Of a stretch of DNA of 64,000 nt, positions 31,538-40,458 are shown in pieces. The position numbers and the translations under genes are program-made. Source of the stretch: Zoogloea sp035335645. Lineage in GTDB: Bacteria > Pseudomonadota > Gammaproteobacteria > Burkholderiales > Rhodocyclaceae. The stretch spans positions 1 to 64,000 of the forward strand of contig DAOQMM010000002.1 of the NCBI GenBank assembly GCA_035335645.1. Direction: 5' to 3'. The notes beneath the pieces were generated by a model. The model was not told the DNA's origin, did no database searches, and was given only the letters and a program-made list of their open reading frames with translations. Every line of letters starts with the position of its first letter. Position 1 is the first letter of the stretch.

Positions 31538-34104
31538 CTCGGGGAGGCGGTCGGGCGTGCCGTTGTGGCGGCATCGCGGGGAAGTAGGAGGGTGAAGGTG
31601 GAGCCGACGCCCGGTTCGGAGCGCAGGGACAGTTCGCCGCCCAGCAGATGGACGAACTGGCGGGCGAGTGCCAGGCCCAGACCTGTTCCGGCCTGTTCGC
31701 GCGTGACGAAGGCGTCCACCTGCCTGAACTTGTCGAAGATCACGTCCTGGGCGTCCTTGGGTATGCCGCGACCGGTATCGGAGACCGCCAGCGCGATCCG
31801 CTCGCCGTCGGCATGGATGTTCAGATCGATCCTGCCATTGTCGGTGAACTTGATCGCGTTGTTCAAGAGATTGTTCAGGATCTGGCGAAGACGCAGCGGG
31901 TCGGTGTGGAGGCGCTCCGGCGTACCGGCGGCGATCGTGCATTCGAGTTGCAGCCCCTTGGCCTGGGCGTGACCACGGTGGGCCGCGCAAACCTCCTGGG
32001 CGAAGGTCGCGAGGAGAACGTCGCTGAGGTTGAGCTCCATGCGCCCCGCCTCCACCTTGGCCAGATCGAGCAGATCATTGACCAGATCCAGCAGGTGCTG
32101 GCCGGAGGACTCGATCGTGGCGGCGTACTCCTGATGGGCGGCGTCGGTGGCATCGAGCTTGAGCAGTTCCGCAAAGCCGAGGATGCCGTTGAGGGGGGTC
32201 CGCAGTTCGTGGGAGATGTTGGCCAGGAACTCGGACTTCATGCGGTTCGCGGCCTCGGCGCTCTGGCGGGCGTCTTCGGATCGCTTGAAGGACTCCTGCA
32301 CGCGGTCGGCCATGCTGTTGAAGGATTCGGCCAGGTGTCCCATCTCGTCGGTGGATTTCACCTCCAGCCGGCGGCTCAGGTCCCCCGCCTGGAACCCGTC
32401 CAGCCCTTCGATCATGCGGGTGATGCGACGGGTGATGAACTGGGCCATCCAGATCGCGACGGCGATCACCACCGCCACCATGACGAGCGTGGAGATGGCC
32501 AGGGCTCCGGCGGTCTGGGTCAGATTGTCGTTGATGGCCTGGCTGATGCCGGCGCGCAGCGTCTGGAATTCCTTGTCCTTGGCGTCGATGGTCAGGCCGA
32601 TGCGTTTGGCGGATTCGGTGGCGGCACGATGGAAGTCATCCACATTGGCGCCGATGGTGACGATTCCAAAACCCTGGGGCGACGCGGCATACGGTCCGGT
32701 GTAATACGGAATGGCGGCCGCTGTGGTGAGCTTCCACAGCCCGGAAAAGAAGATCACGAACGAACCGGAGCCACCCTTCTCGGTGAGCAGCTTCCAGCCG
32801 GAACATTGAGGCGAGAAGTTCAGGTAGCGGCAGTCGAGCGCCACCGTCCCGGCCTTGACCAGGGCGCCCGCAGGCTTCTTCTTCAGGGACTGATCGTCGT
32901 AGGGCTTCACCCCTTCAAGGAAGGCCTGTGACGATTTTCCGGAGGACTGCCAGGCTTCGTACAGGGACTGGTCCATCCAAGGCGTAACCGGCTCCCCGGT
33001 GGCCGGATCGTAGCCGGGAATGAAGTAGTCGCGCGGGTGGGAAATGGCACGGCCACGATGGTCCCACATGAAGGCATAGTTGCCGGCGATGGCGTCATTG
33101 ATCGGCGTATAGCGCGCATCCGTCGGGCTGATCCGGTCGGTGAACTGGCGGATGTGGTCGTGGTCGAGGGCCAGGGTCACGTAGCCGGTGATCTGTCCTT
33201 GACGCACCACCGGCATGGCCCACCGCACGATGCCGCGAAAATGGCGCCCCACGGGATTCTCGGTCCCGGCGTAGGCCGACGCTTCGGGCTTGAACGGCTC
33301 GCCCGCCTTCTCCGCAGACGCCGGCAGATAGGGGCCGATCACGTGGCTCTTCACATAGGCGCCGACGACATCCGACACATGGATCTCGCCGGGCTTGAGC
33401 TTCTGCAGTTCAGGCCAGTAATGCTCCGCCCGGATGAAGGTCTCGCGGGCGTCGCTGACCTGACGCAGCCCCGGCGTCATCAGCGAACCCTGGGTCACCT
33501 TGACACGCTCCCGACCGGACAGGTCGATGAAGCTCATCTCCACGAAGAGCGGGCGCATCTCCCGATGGCCGAGGAACTCCGGCGGGCGGGCGCTGAAGGC
33601 TTTGGCGTTGTCAGAGAGGGCCTGCCCGGCGTCGGCCGCAAGGGATTCGTCCCAGGATTCCGGTGCTGCGGGCTCCCAGCGTTTGCCGTCATCCGCGAGT
33701 TTCCAGGGGCCGTGGGAAAATACCGGGCGCTGCCGATGCGCGAGGAAGCGTCGGTAGCTTGCGTCACCGGGCTCCAGTTCGGCGGCTTCACGGATGTCCG
33801 CGTCCCGGTCGTAAAGGAACGCCGCCACGGCGCGGGCCGTATCGGTGGTGAGGCGCTCCATGCTTTCCCGCGCCCGGTCGTCGAGCGCGTGCAGCGCATC
33901 CTGAGTCGCCTCCTCGCCCACGCTGCGCAAGGTACGCAGCATCGAGCTGGACACGCTCTCCAGCTGGAGGCCGACCGCATCGCCCAGCTTCTCGGCCATT
34001 GTCCAGGCCAGGAGGGCCAACAGCACCAGCGGCACGACCTTGATGACGATGAAGATCGAGATCAGTTTGCCCCGGATACCGAATCTGCCCGTGTTGGTCT
34101 GCAT
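31534..34104 (-). CDS. Sensor histidine kinase with large periplasmic domain and HAMP
   Basis: The ATG at 34104 (GGGAAG a few nt upstream) gives 856 aa. A membrane segment (about 15-37) is followed by a periplasmic region of some 475 residues, containing Cache-like parts and short Cys-containing segments (LDCRYLNF, QCSGWK), then a second membrane segment (about 525-545), a HAMP domain, and HisKA with His632 in NISHELRTPL. The ATPase domain has NLLNNAIKFTD, DTGRGIPKD and GTGLGLALAR. It transfers phosphate to the overlapping single-domain receiver. The ligand is unknown. Confidence 0.9.
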   Translation of the reverse strand: MQTNTGRFGIRGKLISIFIVIKVVPLVLLALLAWTMAEKLGDAVGLQLESVSSSMLRTLRSVGEEATQDALHALDDRARESMERLTTDTARAVAAFLYDRDADIREAAELEPGDASYRRFLAHRQRPVFSHGPWKLADDGKRWEPAAPESWDESLAADAGQALSDNAKAFSARPPEFLGHREMRPLFVEMSFIDLSGRERVKVTQGSLMTPGLRQVSDARETFIRAEHYWPELQKLKPGEIHVSDVVGAYVKSHVIGPYLPASAEKAGEPFKPEASAYAGTENPVGRHFRGIVRWAMPVVRQGQITGYVTLALDHDHIRQFTDRISPTDARYTPINDAIAGNYAFMWDHRGRAISHPRDYFIPGYDPATGEPVTPWMDQSLYEAWQSSGKSSQAFLEGVKPYDDQSLKKKPAGALVKAGTVALDCRYLNFSPQCSGWKLLTEKGGSGSFVIFFSGLWKLTTAAAIPYYTGPYAASPQGFGIVTIGANVDDFHRAATESAKRIGLTIDAKDKEFQTLRAGISQAINDNLTQTAGALAISTLVMVAVVIAVAIWMAQFITRRITRMIEGLDGFQAGDLSRRLEVKSTDEMGHLAESFNSMADRVQESFKRSEDARQSAEAANRMKSEFLANISHELRTPLNGILGFAELLKLDATDAAHQEYAATIESSGQHLLDLVNDLLDLAKVEAGRMELNLSDVLLATFAQEVCAAHRGHAQAKGLQLECTIAAGTPERLHTDPLRLRQILNNLLNNAIKFTDNGRIDLNIHADGERIALAVSDTGRGIPKDAQDVIFDKFRQVDAFVTREQAGTGLGLALARQFVHLLGGELSLRSEPGVGSTFTLLLPRDAATTARPTASPR

Positions 34105-34280
34105 GGTCTTCCCGTGTCCGTTTCCATCCATCGCGCCGTCACCAGGCGCGCGCCTGGGTGCCCGACGTGCACATCGGCTGTCCGTCCGAAATATCAAGAT
34201 CGGATCTCAAGAAAGTTTGAGCGCCTTGCCCGCCGTCCCAGGGGCGCCGACAATGTCGGGTCGTCATTCCGCTCACCCCC

Positions 34281-34661
34281 ATGTCCGACCCCTGCCCTTG
34301 CGGGTCCGGGCGCGCCTACCCGGCGTGCTGTGGCCCCTACCTGGATCAGTCACTGCCCGCGCCCACGGCCGAGGCGCTGATGCGCGCCCGCTACACCGCC
34401 TACACCCTCAAGCGGGAGGACTACCTGCTCGCCACCTGGGACCCGGCGCATCGCCCCGCGCAACTCGATCTGGCCTCTGACACGGCAACCCGCTGGCTGG
34501 GGCTGCAGGTGAAGCGTCATGAGACCACCGGATCCGGGCAGGCCATCGTCGAATTCGTGGCCCGCTACAAGGTCGCCGGCCGCGCCTACCGGCTGCATGA
34601 GACCAGTCGCTTCCATGTGCTCGGCGGTGCCTGGGTTTACGTGGACGGGGACGTCCACTGA
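34281..34661 (+). CDS. YchJ family SEC-C metal-binding protein
   Basis: The 126-aa protein begins with a SEC-C zinc motif, PCPCGSGRAYPACCGP (C-x-C-x8-CC), followed by an NTF2-like YchJ domain (ALMRARYTAYTLKREDYLLATW). Function is unknown; E. coli YchJ ends with a second SEC-C motif that is absent here, so this is the short form. It converges with the S4 gene, 12 bp apart. Confidence 0.88.
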   Translation: MSDPCPCGSGRAYPACCGPYLDQSLPAPTAEALMRARYTAYTLKREDYLLATWDPAHRPAQLDLASDTATRWLGLQVKRHETTGSGQAIVEFVARYKVAGRAYRLHETSRFHVLGGAWVYVDGDVH

Positions 34662-34673
34662 CGGGCGGTACGT

Positions 34674-34889
34674 TCAGGTCGCCACGAGCTCAATCACCTC
34701 GCCGGCAAATTCGACCCGCTGGCCCGGACGGAGCTTGGCGCGCTTGCGGGTCTCGATGACGCCATCCACCTTCACCTGCCCTTCTGCCACACGCTGCTTG
34801 GCGACGCCGCCGGAATCGCACAGGCCGGTGGCCTTGAGGAGCTGATCAAGCTGGATGAAATCGCCCTGAACGGGGAAACGGGTGGCCAT
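34674..34889 (-). CDS. S4-domain RNA-binding protein (YbcJ-like)
   Basis: The ATG at 34889 gives 71 aa, essentially one S4 fold: FIQLDQLLKATGLCDSGGVAKQ, then VKVDGVIETRKRAKLRPGQRVEF. A TTG 21 nt upstream is possible but adds nothing conserved. YbcJ-type proteins bind RNA and are thought to work near ribosomes. It is followed by no obvious partner. Confidence 0.85.
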   Translation of the reverse strand: MATRFPVQGDFIQLDQLLKATGLCDSGGVAKQRVAEGQVKVDGVIETRKRAKLRPGQRVEFAGEVIELVAT

Positions 34890-34976
34890 GGCACGGACGT
34901 CCAACGTCAAAGGGGCGGATTGTCGCAGAGCCTGCCGCCCGGCGCCAATCCGCCTGCCGGGTCGAATGCCTGCCGA

Positions 34977-35465
34977 TCAGGTGGGGATCCGCAGCATCTG
35001 GCCCGGATAGATCTTGTCCGGATGACCCAGCATCGGCCGGTTGGCCTCGAAGATCTTCATGTACGCGTTGGCGTTGCCATAGTAGTGCTTGGCGATGGCC
35101 GACAGGGTGTCGCCGCGTACCACGGTGTGGAACTGGGCTTCCGGTTCCGGGTGGGTGACGGCGAGCTGGTCGATCACCTGCTCCACCCCGTCCACGTTGC
35201 CGCAGCACAGCAGGATCTTCTCCTTGGTGGCCTGATCGGACACGCTGCCACTCGCGGTGACGGTGCTGGTCGCGCCGTCGAAGCTCACGCTCAGTGCGCT
35301 GGCGTCGAGACCCTGGGTGCCGATGTAGGCAAGGATCGCCGCGGCGGCCTTGGCGTTCAGGTCGGCCAGGCGTTCCGCCGCGCCGGAATCGGCCGCCGCT
35401 GCTTCCACGTCCTTGCGGCCGAACAGCTTTTCACCGGCTTCACGAACAAAACTCAAAAGACCCAT
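34977..35465 (-). CDS. kbp: LysM/BON potassium-binding protein (Kbp/YgaU-like)
   Basis: The 162-aa cytoplasmic protein has an N-terminal amphipathic start (MGLLSFVREAGEKLFG), a BON domain (about 30-95) and a C-terminal LysM domain (about 112-160, HTVVRGDTLSAIAKHYYGNAN). This order and length match YgaU/Kbp, shown in E. coli to bind K+ and to be induced by osmotic stress. GGGAG lies 7 nt before the ATG. Confidence 0.9.
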   Translation of the reverse strand: MGLLSFVREAGEKLFGRKDVEAAAADSGAAERLADLNAKAAAAILAYIGTQGLDASALSVSFDGATSTVTASGSVSDQATKEKILLCCGNVDGVEQVIDQLAVTHPEPEAQFHTVVRGDTLSAIAKHYYGNANAYMKIFEANRPMLGHPDKIYPGQMLRIPT

Positions 35466-35559
35466 GACGGACTCCCTGCGTGGTGTAAGAAAGTCCCCAG
35501 CCTACGGCCTCGGACGCACACGGCGGATGTCGAGAGTGTGACGAATCGTGACGCCGCGC

Positions 35560-35892
35560 TCAGGCCCCCAGCGGGGGCAGGCCATGTCGGCGGCGGGCGC
35601 GGGCACAGCCTTCGTCGCCGATGCCAAGGGCCGCGTAGGGCGCGAAATCCCGGCAGGGCCCCGGCCGCTGTTCGTAGATCGAGCACGACACCTCGCGCCC
35701 GACCTCGCCGCTCAGGGCGACGCAGCGGGGCGGACCGTCATCCGTGCCGCGCATGCGCACCAGGGTGGCGGTGACCGGCACAGTCAGCGCGTCCGGCACA
35801 CCGCCGCCGGGATGGCTGGCCAGATCCGACACATGAAAATCGACGCGAAAACTGGCGCAACAGGCACCGCAGCTCAGGCAGGGATGGGACAT
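35560..35892 (-). CDS. YkgJ family cysteine-cluster protein
   Basis: The 110-aa protein begins MSHPCLSCGACCASFRVDF, the C-x2-C-x2-CC cluster of the family, with more Cys in RCVAL, SCSIY, PCRDF and GCARA. It probably binds zinc or an iron-sulfur cluster. It lies 6 bp after the YecA-like gene, in a run of minus-strand genes with trmB and dusC. A related protein is at 21884. Confidence 0.88.
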   Translation of the reverse strand: MSHPCLSCGACCASFRVDFHVSDLASHPGGGVPDALTVPVTATLVRMRGTDDGPPRCVALSGEVGREVSCSIYEQRPGPCRDFAPYAALGIGDEGCARARRRHGLPPLGA

Positions 35893-35898
35893 GGGAGC

Positions 35899-36597
35899 TC
35901 AGGTCGCCCCGCAGCATTTCTTGTATTTTTTGCCGCTGCCACAGGGGCAGGGCTCGTTGCGGCCGGGGCCGGCCGGCGCGGCACCTGCGGCGGCGGCCAC
36001 CACAACGGGTTCCGGGGCCGCCAGTCCGAGGGCACGCCAGGTCTGGACCAGACGATGGACGGCGATGCCCTTCGCTTCAAGGATGTCCAGCTGTTCCGCG
36101 CTGTCGGCCACTGCATCCTCCTCGTCGTCACCCAGCAGGGTTTCGAGCAGAGCCTCGGCGATGCTGGTGTCTTCCACGGTGTCGGTCCATTCGGTCGGCC
36201 ACAGCTCAAAGCCCTGTTCGAATCCGGCGGTCCATTCCTCGCCGATGGCCGGGTCGTCGTCTCCACCCTGGGCATAGCAGAACGGCTGCCAGGCATCGTC
36301 CGCCTCATCGTCGCCGATCGCGAGCAGAAGATCGTTGTGATAACGCAGGACCAGTTCGATGGCTTTCTGAAGTACGGCCCCGGAACCGAAACCTGCCTCG
36401 TCGCCGTCAGCGGTCCACACTGCCGGCAGCCAGACCTCTACCGGGATCGGTCCCGGCGCTGCCACGACGGCCGCCAGGTAGCCGTCCAGCATCTCCATGT
36501 TCATGCAATCCGCCGGGACGTCGTCGGAAGCCAGCAGTTCTTCAAGCTGCTCCAGTTCTTCTTCGGTCAGGGGCATGCTGACGGGAATCGGGTTCAT
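35899..36597 (-). CDS. YecA/UPF0149 family protein with C-terminal SEC-C motif
   Basis: The ATG at 36597 overlaps the trmB stop (ATGA) and gives 232 aa. Residues 1-180 are the acidic UPF0149/YecA helical domain (LTEEELEQLEELLASD, LDGYLAAVVAAPGPI); the end is an Ala-rich linker and the SEC-C zinc motif NEPCPCGSGKKYKKCCG. E. coli YecA/SecA-type SEC-C motifs bind zinc or iron and can contact ribosomes. Its job here is unknown; coupling to a tRNA methyltransferase is worth noting. Confidence 0.9.
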   Translation of the reverse strand: MNPIPVSMPLTEEELEQLEELLASDDVPADCMNMEMLDGYLAAVVAAPGPIPVEVWLPAVWTADGDEAGFGSGAVLQKAIELVLRYHNDLLLAIGDDEADDAWQPFCYAQGGDDDPAIGEEWTAGFEQGFELWPTEWTDTVEDTSIAEALLETLLGDDEEDAVADSAEQLDILEAKGIAVHRLVQTWRALGLAAPEPVVVAAAAGAAPAGPGRNEPCPCGSGKKYKKCCGAT

Positions 36598-37280
36598 GAC
36601 GACTGTTCCTCCAGTTGGTCGAGCTCCACCACACACTGGTATAGCGTCTGGCCGGAATCCCGGTATTTGCGTTCGAAAGGGGTGAGCGGCGACGGCGCCT
36701 CGAGGGGCTGCCAGGGCGCCGGCACACCGGTGAGCAGTTCCACGGCGCGGGCGAATTCCGCGATGTAAATCGGCCAGTTGCTGCGGCACTCCAGGCGCCC
36801 ACCCAGACGCGGCACGCACGGAAACACCGGGTGGGCGTGCCAGCGCCGGGTGAGGTGTCCGATCTTCGGCCACGGGTTGGGATAGAGGATGTAATGGCGG
36901 TCCAGGCGAATGCCCGCATCGGCGAGCAGACGCCAGTAGTCCACCAGATCGGCACGACAGAACACGAGATTGGTCGGCATCAGCGCGTCCGGATAGGGCT
37001 TCTTGCGGCTCAGGCGGTCCTCGGACTGATCCACCCCGATCACATAATGGTCGGGAAAAGCCCGCGCCAGGGCGATGGTGCTGTGCCCTACTCCGCATCC
37101 GGCGTCCAGCAGCAGCGGCGCGCGCCGATCCCAGCCGGCAAGACTGGCTTCAAACGCGGCCACGTTGTAGGGCGCATAGGGTTTGCGGAAGTCCGTCGCG
37201 GCGTGCTTGTTCACGCGGCTCTCAAGGGCCTCGTGGAGTCCGCTCTGGGCGCTCTCGGGGATGCGGGAATTGGCGTACAT
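36594..37280 (-). CDS. trmB: tRNA (guanine-N7)-methyltransferase TrmB-like
   Basis: The 228-aa SAM enzyme has motif I LLLDAGCGVGHSTIALA, the acidic VDQSEDRL loop, and the TrmB signature YPNPWPKIGHLTRRWHAHP. The usual PDPWPKxxHxKRR reads NPWPKIGHLTRRW, so it is a divergent TrmB; canonical TrmB may exist elsewhere in the genome. It would form m7G46 in tRNA. The gene is 9 bp from dusC, another tRNA modification gene. Confidence 0.82.
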   Translation of the reverse strand: MYANSRIPESAQSGLHEALESRVNKHAATDFRKPYAPYNVAAFEASLAGWDRRAPLLLDAGCGVGHSTIALARAFPDHYVIGVDQSEDRLSRKKPYPDALMPTNLVFCRADLVDYWRLLADAGIRLDRHYILYPNPWPKIGHLTRRWHAHPVFPCVPRLGGRLECRSNWPIYIAEFARAVELLTGVPAPWQPLEAPSPLTPFERKYRDSGQTLYQCVVELDQLEEQSS

Positions 37281-37289
37281 CCGCCGATT

Positions 37290-38273
37290 CTACGCGGCTG
37301 CCGACAGCACCGGCACCCCGTGGCGCCGCAGATGGCCCTCGACCGCCGTGCAGTCCTTCAATGCGCGGATCTCGCCATACAAGGACTCCGCCTGCGGGAA
37401 GTTGCGGCGCAGCAGGTTGAGCCACTGCTTGAGGCGTCCCGGCGCATGGCGGGCTTCCAGCTTGGCGCGTACCCGCCACCAGAATTCCCCGAGGAGCGGC
37501 GACAGCTCGGCCCACTCGGCGTCGCGGTCGGGGGTTTTGGTGCCGTCAGCCTGCAGCGCGCGGATGCGCCGTGCCAGAAAGGGGTCGGCCACCGCGCCAC
37601 GCCCCAGCATCACGTCGCTCACCCCGCTCACGGCACGGCAGCGTTGCCAGTCGGCCTCGCTCCACACTTCTCCATTGGCTGCCACCGGCACGCCGACCGT
37701 ATCGGCGATGCGCCCGACCCATTCCCAGTGGGCCGGCGGCCGATAGCCGTCGACCTTGGTGCGGGCATGGACCACCAGCGCGTCGATGCCGCCGTCCGCC
37801 AGGGCGCGGGCGCAGTCCAGCGTCCGCCCCGTATCGGCGATGCCCAGGCGCATCTTGGCGGTGAAGGGAATTCCCTTGGGCACGCTCGCCCGGACCGCGC
37901 AGGCAATGGCGTGGAGCAGTTCCGGCTCGTCGAGGAGGGCGGCGCCGCCCCGGTGACGATTCACCGTGGGCGCCGGACAGCCGAAGTTCAGGTCGATGCC
38001 CGCCGGATGCAGACGCACCAGGCGCGCCGCGCTCGCCGCCATACGCTGCGGATCGGAGCCCAGCAGTTGCAGGTGGACCGGCGTGCCGGACGAGGTCCGG
38101 CTGCCGACTTTCAGCTCGGGCGCAATACGGGTGAAGCTGCGCCCTGGCAACACGGTCGCCGAGACCCGCAGAAACTCCGTCACGGCATGGTCGTAGCCCG
38201 GGATGCGGGTCAACACCTCGCGGAGGACATCGTCCGCAAGGCCTTCCATCGGGGCGAGGTAAAGGCGGGGCAT
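37290..38273 (-). CDS. dusC: tRNA-dihydrouridine(16) synthase DusC
   Basis: The ATG at 38273 gives 327 aa. The FMN TIM barrel has APMEGLADDVLRE, the active-site LNFGCPAPTVNRHRGGAALL with catalytic Cys, KMRLGIADT and VHARTKVDGY. The short C-terminal helical domain and the EFLRVS segment match DusC rather than DusA or DusB. It reduces U16 in tRNA. It leads the minus-strand run dusC-trmB-yecA-like-ykgJ. Confidence 0.93.
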   Translation of the reverse strand: MPRLYLAPMEGLADDVLREVLTRIPGYDHAVTEFLRVSATVLPGRSFTRIAPELKVGSRTSSGTPVHLQLLGSDPQRMAASAARLVRLHPAGIDLNFGCPAPTVNRHRGGAALLDEPELLHAIACAVRASVPKGIPFTAKMRLGIADTGRTLDCARALADGGIDALVVHARTKVDGYRPPAHWEWVGRIADTVGVPVAANGEVWSEADWQRCRAVSGVSDVMLGRGAVADPFLARRIRALQADGTKTPDRDAEWAELSPLLGEFWWRVRAKLEARHAPGRLKQWLNLLRRNFPQAESLYGEIRALKDCTAVEGHLRRHGVPVLSAAA

Positions 38274-38445
38274 GGGCAATCGGGTCCGGCGTCACGGCCG
38301 GGCGCTGCGAGAACAGGGGCGGCACTTTACCGGAGTTGGCTCGCGGACTGAAGGGGCCGTTCCGTCGCGCGCACGGGCCTCGGCAAAGGGGTATAGTCAC
38401 CCGCCTCTGTGTATCCCGACCGTCCGCCTGCGCACCCTGCCCATC

Positions 38446-39783
38446 ATGCGCCGAATTGACTTCACAAATCGCCGGGAATGGCTGACCCTGGCGCTCCCCG
38501 CCCTGCTCCTCGTCGTCGCGGCCTTTGCGGTGGCGTGGAAGTTTGTCCAGCCCGCTCCGCCCCGACAGATCGTCATGAGTACCGGGCCCGCCGGCGGCGC
38601 CTACCAGTACTTTGCCGAACGCTATCGGGAACGTCTGGCGCGGGATGGCATCGAACTGGCCCTGCGTCCGTCCACCGGCGCCGTGGAGAACCTCAACCGC
38701 CTCAAGACCGTGGATGAGGTGGACATGGGCTTCGTGCAGGGTGGCGTGGCCGACGAGCCGGAGTCGGACGATCTGGCCACCCTGGGCAGCATGTACCTGG
38801 AACCCGTGTGGGTGTTCTTTCGGGGCAAGGCCGATCTGGACCGCATCGACCAGCTGAAGGGACGCCGCATCGCCGTGGGGGCCCCGGGCAGCGGAACGCT
38901 CCTGTTCGCACTCCAGTTGCTGTCCGCCAACGGCTTTGCGACCGATGATCCTCATTTCATCCACCTGGGCGGGCTGGAGGCCGTCGAGGCGATCCGCTCC
39001 GGTCAGGTGGATGCAGTATTTGCCGTGGGGGCCCCCCAGGCCCCGGCCATCCAGGCCCTGCTCGCCGAGCCAGGCCTGTCCCTGCTCAATTTCGCCCAGG
39101 CCGACGGCTACGTCCGCCACTTTCCGCACCTGTCCCGCATCACGCTGCCCCGCGGCGCGATCGACATTGCCCAGGATCGCCCGCCCCGCGACATCCACCT
39201 CCTCGCCGCCACCGCGAATCTGGTGGTGATGGCGGACCTGCATCCGGCGATCGTCACCCGCGTGCTTCAGCATGCCGCGCAGATCCATGGCCAGCCCGGC
39301 ATGTTCATGACGCCCTTCGCCTTTCCCGCCAACCAGGACCGCTCCCTCCCGCTGCATCCTTCTGCGCGGCGCTTCTACGAAAGCGGGCCGCCCTTCCTGC
39401 AGCGCTACCTGCCGTTCTGGCTGGCGGTGCTGATCGATCGCCTTATCGTGATGCTGGTGCCCATCGTGGCGGTGGTGATTCCCCTCTTCAAGGTGCTGCC
39501 CGCGCTCTACAACTGGCGCATGCGCTCGCGGGTGTATCGCTGGTACGGCGAACTCAAGTTCCTCGAAAATGAGATCGGCCAGCAAAGCACCCACACACCG
39601 GAAGTGCTGGATGACTTCATCCGCCGCCTCGATGGGATCGAGGACCGCGCCAGTCGCCGGAAGCTACCGCTGGCCTTCAGCAACGAGCTCTACACCCTGC
39701 GCGAACACATCAATCTGGTTCGGCAGCGCCTTGAACGCCTGCAGGCACGGGCTCAAGTCCCTGCGGCGCCGACCGTTTCATGA
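38446..39783 (+). CDS. TAXI-family TRAP solute-binding protein, membrane-anchored
   Basis: The ATG at 38446 gives 445 aa with an N-terminal membrane anchor (about 15-33), the TAXI start IVMSTGPAGGAYQYFAERY and a binding domain to about residue 320. It then has an atypical C-terminal membrane segment (about 325-345, FWLAVLIDRLIVMLVPIVAV) and a cytoplasmic helical tail. No TRAP membrane subunit is nearby, so it is unlikely to be a standard importer; it may sense a carboxylate ligand across the membrane. This double-anchored form is common in betaproteobacteria without assigned function. Confidence 0.85.
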   Translation: MRRIDFTNRREWLTLALPALLLVVAAFAVAWKFVQPAPPRQIVMSTGPAGGAYQYFAERYRERLARDGIELALRPSTGAVENLNRLKTVDEVDMGFVQGGVADEPESDDLATLGSMYLEPVWVFFRGKADLDRIDQLKGRRIAVGAPGSGTLLFALQLLSANGFATDDPHFIHLGGLEAVEAIRSGQVDAVFAVGAPQAPAIQALLAEPGLSLLNFAQADGYVRHFPHLSRITLPRGAIDIAQDRPPRDIHLLAATANLVVMADLHPAIVTRVLQHAAQIHGQPGMFMTPFAFPANQDRSLPLHPSARRFYESGPPFLQRYLPFWLAVLIDRLIVMLVPIVAVVIPLFKVLPALYNWRMRSRVYRWYGELKFLENEIGQQSTHTPEVLDDFIRRLDGIEDRASRRKLPLAFSNELYTLREHINLVRQRLERLQARAQVPAAPTVS

Positions 39784-39838
39784 ATCCATCCTTGCCGTCC
39801 GGAACCTCGCCCGGATCCACATTGACCGCGATCTGCCC

Positions 39839-40450
39839 ATGAGCCCCCACCTGGACCTCACCGAACCCTACGCCCCGCTCGTCCGCCGCATCGAAGCGGA
39901 GGCCACCGTCACCACCGACGGCAATCTGCGCATCGACCACTTTCTCAACCACCGCGTCGAACCCGCCTACATCGCAGAGCTGGGGCACGAGCTGGCCCGG
40001 CGCCTGTCCTACTTCCAGCCCAACGTGATCCTCACCGCCGAGGCCAGCGGCATCGCGCCAGCCTTGATCGTGGCCCAGGTGCTGAGCATCCCCATGGTGT
40101 ACGCCAAGAAGTACTCCTGCGACGTGGAGGGCCCCGCCATCAGCCGGATCGTGGCCTCGCCGGGACGGGGCGCCGAAGTTCGTCTGGCCCTGTCGTCCCG
40201 CTACGTGCGCAGCGGACATCGGGTCGTGGTCGTGGATGACTTCCTGTCCAACGGCCGCACGGCGGCGGCCCTCGTGGAGATGGCCCGCGAGGCCGGCGCA
40301 GAGGTGCTCGGCGCCGGCTTCATCGTGGAGAAGCGCTTCAATCGCGGGCGTGAACATATCGCAGCAATGAACGTCCCCATCGCCACCCTCGCCCAGATCG
40401 AATTCCTGCACGACGGCCGCGCCTGCCTGACCCAGCCGCCCGCCGCCTGA
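39839..40450 (+). CDS. xpt: Xanthine phosphoribosyltransferase
   Basis: The ATG at 39839 gives 203 aa. It matches Xpt of the PRT fold: GNLRIDHFLNHRVEP near the start, ILTAEASGIAPAL, and the PRPP-binding loop VVVVDDFLSNGRTAAAL. It salvages xanthine to XMP. A second purine phosphoribosyltransferase, Gpt, is encoded at 61886 beside the uric-acid genes. It is 8 bp from glycerate kinase. Confidence 0.9.
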   Translation: MSPHLDLTEPYAPLVRRIEAEATVTTDGNLRIDHFLNHRVEPAYIAELGHELARRLSYFQPNVILTAEASGIAPALIVAQVLSIPMVYAKKYSCDVEGPAISRIVASPGRGAEVRLALSSRYVRSGHRVVVVDDFLSNGRTAAALVEMAREAGAEVLGAGFIVEKRFNRGREHIAAMNVPIATLAQIEFLHDGRACLTQPPAA

Positions 40451-40458
40451 GCACCGCC

